Shown here: positions 60,950-64,000 of the stretch, piece by piece
How the letters are laid out: each line of letters starts with the position of its first letter
Position numbering within the stretch: position 1 is the first letter of the stretch
From: Sphingobium faniae
GTDB lineage: Bacteria; Pseudomonadota; Alphaproteobacteria; Sphingomonadales; Sphingomonadaceae
DNA: 64,000 nucleotides
Assembly (NCBI GenBank): GCA_900100475.1
Contig: FMTU01000008.1
Coordinates: 189,774 to 253,773 of the forward strand
Direction: 5' to 3'
The notes under the pieces: model-generated
The model's input: the letters and a program-made list of their open reading frames with translations, nothing else
Databases searched by the model: none
Told to the model about the DNA's origin: nothing
Made by a program: the position numbers and the translations under genes

Positions 60950-63151
60950 ATGATGCATGAATCCAATCGCGATTCCCAGACCGAAGTTGATCGGGAGGGC
61001 GGGCGGAACCGCTCGCGCGCTTTTCTGGCGCTGAGTTGCGTGGGGCTTTTCGCCTCGCCGGCGCTCGCGCAGGACCGCGCTTCCAACGAATCCCATCCGC
61101 GCCTGGGCGGAGTAACGGTCACGGACACGGCCATCGACGACAGCTACGATCGCAAGGAAGCGGACTCCGTCAAGTTCACGCAGCCCCTGCTCGACACCCC
61201 CAGGAGCGTGACCGTCATCCCGCGCGAGGTGATCGAGGATCGCGGCTTCACATCGCTGACCGACATTCTCCGCACGACGCCAGGCATCACGATGGGGTCG
61301 GGCGAAGGAGGGACTCCGATGGGGGATCGGCCGCTCGTGCGCGGTTATGAATCGGCCACCGACATGCAGATTGATGGCCTCCGCAGCGTCGGCCGGTTCA
61401 GTCATGAGGTCTATAATCTCGAATCCGTCGAAGTCGTCAAGGGACCGGGCGGCGCCCTCAATGGGCGCGGATCGACCGGCGGCGCCATCAACCTCGTCAC
61501 CAAGAAGCCGCAGGAAGGCGATTTCGTGGCGATCCGCGGCACGGTCGGCACCGACGAGACCAAGCGGGCCACCGTCGATATCAACCACCAGCTTGCCGAT
61601 GGCATTGCCGTGCGCCTCAATGCGATGGGCCATGATGCCGATGTCGCCGGGCGCGACGCGCTCAAAGTGAGCCGCTGGGGCTTCTCGCCGTCGATCGCCT
61701 TTGGCCTGGGTGGACCTTTGCGCGCGACGCTGAGCTATTCCTACCTCAAGACCGATGACATTCCGGACGTTGGCCACCCTTTCCAGAACTCTGGCACGGT
61801 CAGCCCGCTCAAGCTCGACCGCGACAATTTCTACGGGTTCGCGAACCGGGATTTCCGCGAGACCGAAGGGCATTTCGGTTCGGCGGTGCTGGAATATGAT
61901 GTGGCCGGCGGCATCACGCTGCGCAACTCCACGCGGCTTGCGCGCATGACCAACGAATATATCTTCAGCCGCCCAAGCTTCAACACGACCACGGCCACGC
62001 CAGCGACCGGACTTGTCGCCATCGACTTCCGCTCGGCCAACATCCTGAGCGAAGGCTTCCTCAACCAGACGGATCTGCGCGGCACGTTCGAGACAGGCGG
62101 CATTGAGCACAGCTTCATCGGCGGCATCGAATACAGCAAGGAAAAGCAGAAAAGCCGGCCATCCTGGACGCAGGCGCCGGGTTCCGCTCCCTTGTTCCAG
62201 TCGCTCAACAATCCCGATCCCTACGCTGCCTTCAATCCCCTCGTGAAAACGCCGTTCGCGACGCCGGCGGTGCCCATCGAGCATGAGACCAAGGCGGCTT
62301 TCCTGTTCGACACGGTGTCACTCAGCGAACAACTCCAGATCAACCTGGGTCTTCGCTATGACGACTATGAAGTGTCGGATGGAACGCGGACGGCGAAGAA
62401 CGACTTCTGGAATTATCAGGCCGGCATCGTCTACAAGCCAATGCCCAATGGCAGCATCTATATTTCCTATGGCACCTCGTCCAACCCGTCGGGGGAATGC
62501 GCCGGCATGGCCGGCGGCGCTGAAGGGGCTGGCGCCTGCACGCTCAACAACAATAATGTCAACCTCAAGCCCGAGCGCGCGAAGAGTTGGGAACTGGGCA
62601 CCAAGTGGGACCTGCTCGGCGAGCAGCTTTCGCTGACGGCGGCGGTGTTCCAGACGAAGAAGAACAATGCGCGGGCGACGGACCCCATCACGGGCACAGT
62701 CCAACTGCTCGGCAACAATCGCGTTCGTGGCTTCGAGTTCGGCGTGTCGGGCAATATTACGTCCGAATGGAACATCTTCGGCGGCTATACCTATCTCGAC
62801 GCCAAGCTCCTTGATGACGGCGCGGGCAACAATGACGGCAACAAAATCAAATTCGTGGCGCCGCACAGCTTCAGCCTCTGGACCACTTATAACATCACGC
62901 CGCAGTTCAATATGGGCGGTGGCGTCAATTATACGGGAACGCGCTATGTGAATGATGCGAACACGCAGAAATTCAAGCCCTATGCCCGCGTGGACGCGAC
63001 GATTGGATATAGGGTGAGCGAGAATCTGGATCTGCGCGTCAATGTGCAGAATCTCACCAACAAGCTTTATTATGATGCGTCGCACGTCGGCATCTTCGCC
63101 AATGTCGCGCCAGGCCGGTCGGCGCTCCTGACTGCCAATCTGCGCTACTAG
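60950..63151 (+). CDS. TonB-dependent siderophore receptor
   Basis: A 733-residue outer-membrane receptor of the siderophore (Fiu/FhuE-like) group. The signal peptide spans about residues 18-41 (LALSCVGLFASPALAQ). The plug has TPRSVTVIPREVIEDRG, LTDILRTTPGITMGSGEGG and GPGGALNGRGSTGGAINLVTKKP, characteristic of ferric-siderophore receptors. AAAGGGGC lies before ATG 60950. The last residues are ANLRY, and the TAG stop falls at the junction with the inserted IS element, so one or two original C-terminal residues may have been replaced. Confidence 0.93.
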   Translation: MMHESNRDSQTEVDREGGRNRSRAFLALSCVGLFASPALAQDRASNESHPRLGGVTVTDTAIDDSYDRKEADSVKFTQPLLDTPRSVTVIPREVIEDRGFTSLTDILRTTPGITMGSGEGGTPMGDRPLVRGYESATDMQIDGLRSVGRFSHEVYNLESVEVVKGPGGALNGRGSTGGAINLVTKKPQEGDFVAIRGTVGTDETKRATVDINHQLADGIAVRLNAMGHDADVAGRDALKVSRWGFSPSIAFGLGGPLRATLSYSYLKTDDIPDVGHPFQNSGTVSPLKLDRDNFYGFANRDFRETEGHFGSAVLEYDVAGGITLRNSTRLARMTNEYIFSRPSFNTTTATPATGLVAIDFRSANILSEGFLNQTDLRGTFETGGIEHSFIGGIEYSKEKQKSRPSWTQAPGSAPLFQSLNNPDPYAAFNPLVKTPFATPAVPIEHETKAAFLFDTVSLSEQLQINLGLRYDDYEVSDGTRTAKNDFWNYQAGIVYKPMPNGSIYISYGTSSNPSGECAGMAGGAEGAGACTLNNNNVNLKPERAKSWELGTKWDLLGEQLSLTAAVFQTKKNNARATDPITGTVQLLGNNRVRGFEFGVSGNITSEWNIFGGYTYLDAKLLDDGAGNNDGNKIKFVAPHSFSLWTTYNITPQFNMGGGVNYTGTRYVNDANTQKFKPYARVDATIGYRVSENLDLRVNVQNLTNKLYYDASHVGIFANVAPGRSALLTANLRY

Positions 63152-64000
63152 GCGGCGTGGACAAATTGGTTGACGTTGCGCCGGGCCATTGATTCAAGGC
63201 TGCCTTTTGGAGGCAGGCTTGAGCCGGGGCGATCTGACTGAAGCGGAATGGCGTGTTTTGAAGGGTTTGCTGCCTATTGAGCCAGCGAACCGAGGGCGCG
63301 GACGCCGTCCTGAAGAGAGCCGCGCGATCATCAACGGCATACTCTGGCGGCTTCGCTGCGGAACTCCGTGGCGTGATGTTCCGCCCAAATACGGCAACTG
63401 GAACACGATCTACCGGCGGTTCCGGCGCTGGAGTGAGGCCGGGGTCTGGGAGGCCGTCTCAGTGACGCTGGCCGAGATCATGGCCGACAGCGGCCACTAC
63501 AGCATCGATAGCACAACGGTTCGCGCCCATGTCTCGGCAGCGGGCGGAAAAGGGGGGCTTGTCGACGAGCTCTTGGCCGCTCGCGGGGCGGGTTCACCAG
63601 TAAACTTCACTGTCTGGCTGATGGACGAGGACGACCGCTCGCGTTCCACCTGACTGTCGGCGAAGCTGCTGACTGCAAGGCTTATGACACCCTGATCGCC
63701 TTGCCGGAACAGGCACCCAAGGCGCTTCTGGCCGATAAGGGCTATGATGCAGATGCTATCCGCGTCGACCTTGCAAAACGCGACATACAGGCCGTCATCC
63801 CGGGACGATCCAACCGCCGCGTGAAGATCCACCACGACCGCGAACTCTACAGGCAGCGCAACCAGATCGAGCGCTTCTTCGGACGCCTCAAAATCAATCG
63901 CGCCATTGCCACCCGCTATGACCAACTCGCAGACAGCTTCCTGTCCATGGTCCATATCGCGTCAGCAAAATACTGGCTCAAATTTGTCCACGCCGCCTAG
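63148..64000 (+). mobile_element. IS5-family insertion sequence
   Basis: Terminal inverted repeats match perfectly over 20 bases: CTAGGCGGCGTGGACAAATT at 63148-63167 and its complement at 63981-64000. The outer CTAG/TA is probably target-site duplication, so the element proper is about 850 bp. It contains a two-frame transposase gene. The element inserted at the last codon of the siderophore receptor. Its right end coincides with the end of the window, so the sequence beyond it is not visible. Confidence 0.85.
63189..64000 (+). CDS. IS5-family transposase, two frames joined by a -1 frameshift
   Basis: Frame 1 (63189-63653) carries the N-terminal DNA-binding part (GDLTEAEWRVLKGLLP, ILWRLRCGTPWRDVPPKYGNW) and the first catalytic Asp (SIDSTTVRAH). 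The catalytic remainder continues in the -1 frame with ALGRSRGGFTSKLHCLADG, LLADKGYDAD (second Asp) and the Tn4811/IS5-type RNQIERFFGRLK (Glu), up to the stop at 64000. The frames can be joined at AAAAGGGGGG (63548-63557), a likely slippery run. Two-frame transposases are usual in the IS427-like group, so the gene may be functional and not broken. Confidence 0.82.

Noticed and set aside
63189..63989. Transposase broken by mutation
   Set aside because: Both frames are intact, and the shift point lies at a homopolymer run typical of programmed frameshifting in this IS group. A pseudogene call is not needed, though it cannot be excluded.
1..64000. CRISPR arrays, rRNA genes, prophage structural genes
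   Set aside because: No regularly spaced direct repeats, rRNA stretches or capsid and tail genes were seen.

Overview
The window is a high-GC alphaproteobacterial chromosome segment, most likely from a sphingomonad (Sphingobium, Sphingomonas or Novosphingobium type). The indications are several large TonB-dependent receptors, the serC-serA-hisZ-purA order, an extensin-like lipoprotein, a TonB receptor/beta-propeller phytase pair, and small hairpin repeats of the kind seen in sphingomonad intergenic spaces.

Layout. (1) 1-5034 is an accessory stretch. It holds a DUF2924/large serine recombinase/small accessory cassette, an unknown protein, a class I photolyase, an IS5-like transposase remnant and a tail-anchored unknown. 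It ends in a spacer with five copies of GGTACGG/CCGTACC lying directly against the 3' end of tRNA-Ser(CGA), so it is probably an integrated island. (2) 5273-23111 is mostly ordinary chromosome: HspQ, a GDSL hydrolase, an OPT transporter, TonB receptor plus phytase, a dicarboxylate symporter, purA, hisZ, serA, serC, an extensin-like protein, a LOG protein, a HAD nucleotidase and dapD. (3) 23223-58708 is a large catabolic gene set that looks dedicated to a methyl-branched, terpenoid-like or steroid-like carbon source. (4) 58801-64000 is a two-component system divergent from a siderophore-type TonB receptor, with an IS5-family element inserted exactly at the receptor's stop codon and ending with the window.

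The catabolic region is the most notable part. It encodes a membrane-tethered linalool dehydratase/isomerase-like protein with a small membrane partner, two cytochromes P450, a GMC alcohol oxidoreductase, three aldehyde dehydrogenases and an epoxide hydrolase. It also encodes an acyl-CoA synthetase, an alpha-methylacyl-CoA racemase-like CaiB protein, and the beta-oxidation functions acyl-CoA dehydrogenase, enoyl-CoA hydratase, HSD10-like SDR and thiolase. An APH-type kinase beside an ACAD10/11-type dehydrogenase resembles the levulinate (lva) hydroxyacyl-CoA phosphorylation/elimination system. A TonB receptor and an MFS carrier could handle uptake or export, and two TetR regulators are present. 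Read together, this suggests hydroxylation or isomerisation to a primary alcohol, oxidation to the acid, CoA activation, stereochemical correction at a methyl branch, and beta-oxidation. The substrate cannot be named from sequence.

Six near-identical 18-bp palindromes (TTAATG-N6-CATTAA) lie in the main promoter gaps of this region. At three of them the half-site coincides with a plausible -10 box. They define a candidate regulon, probably governed by the TetR protein at 39067, whose own upstream region has a weaker copy. Other oddities are a fusion of a catalytically degenerate alpha/beta-hydrolase with a flavin reductase, a periplasmic-binding-protein fold without a signal peptide or ABC partners, and a ~100-bp two-hairpin repeat found twice, each time filling the gap between convergent genes.
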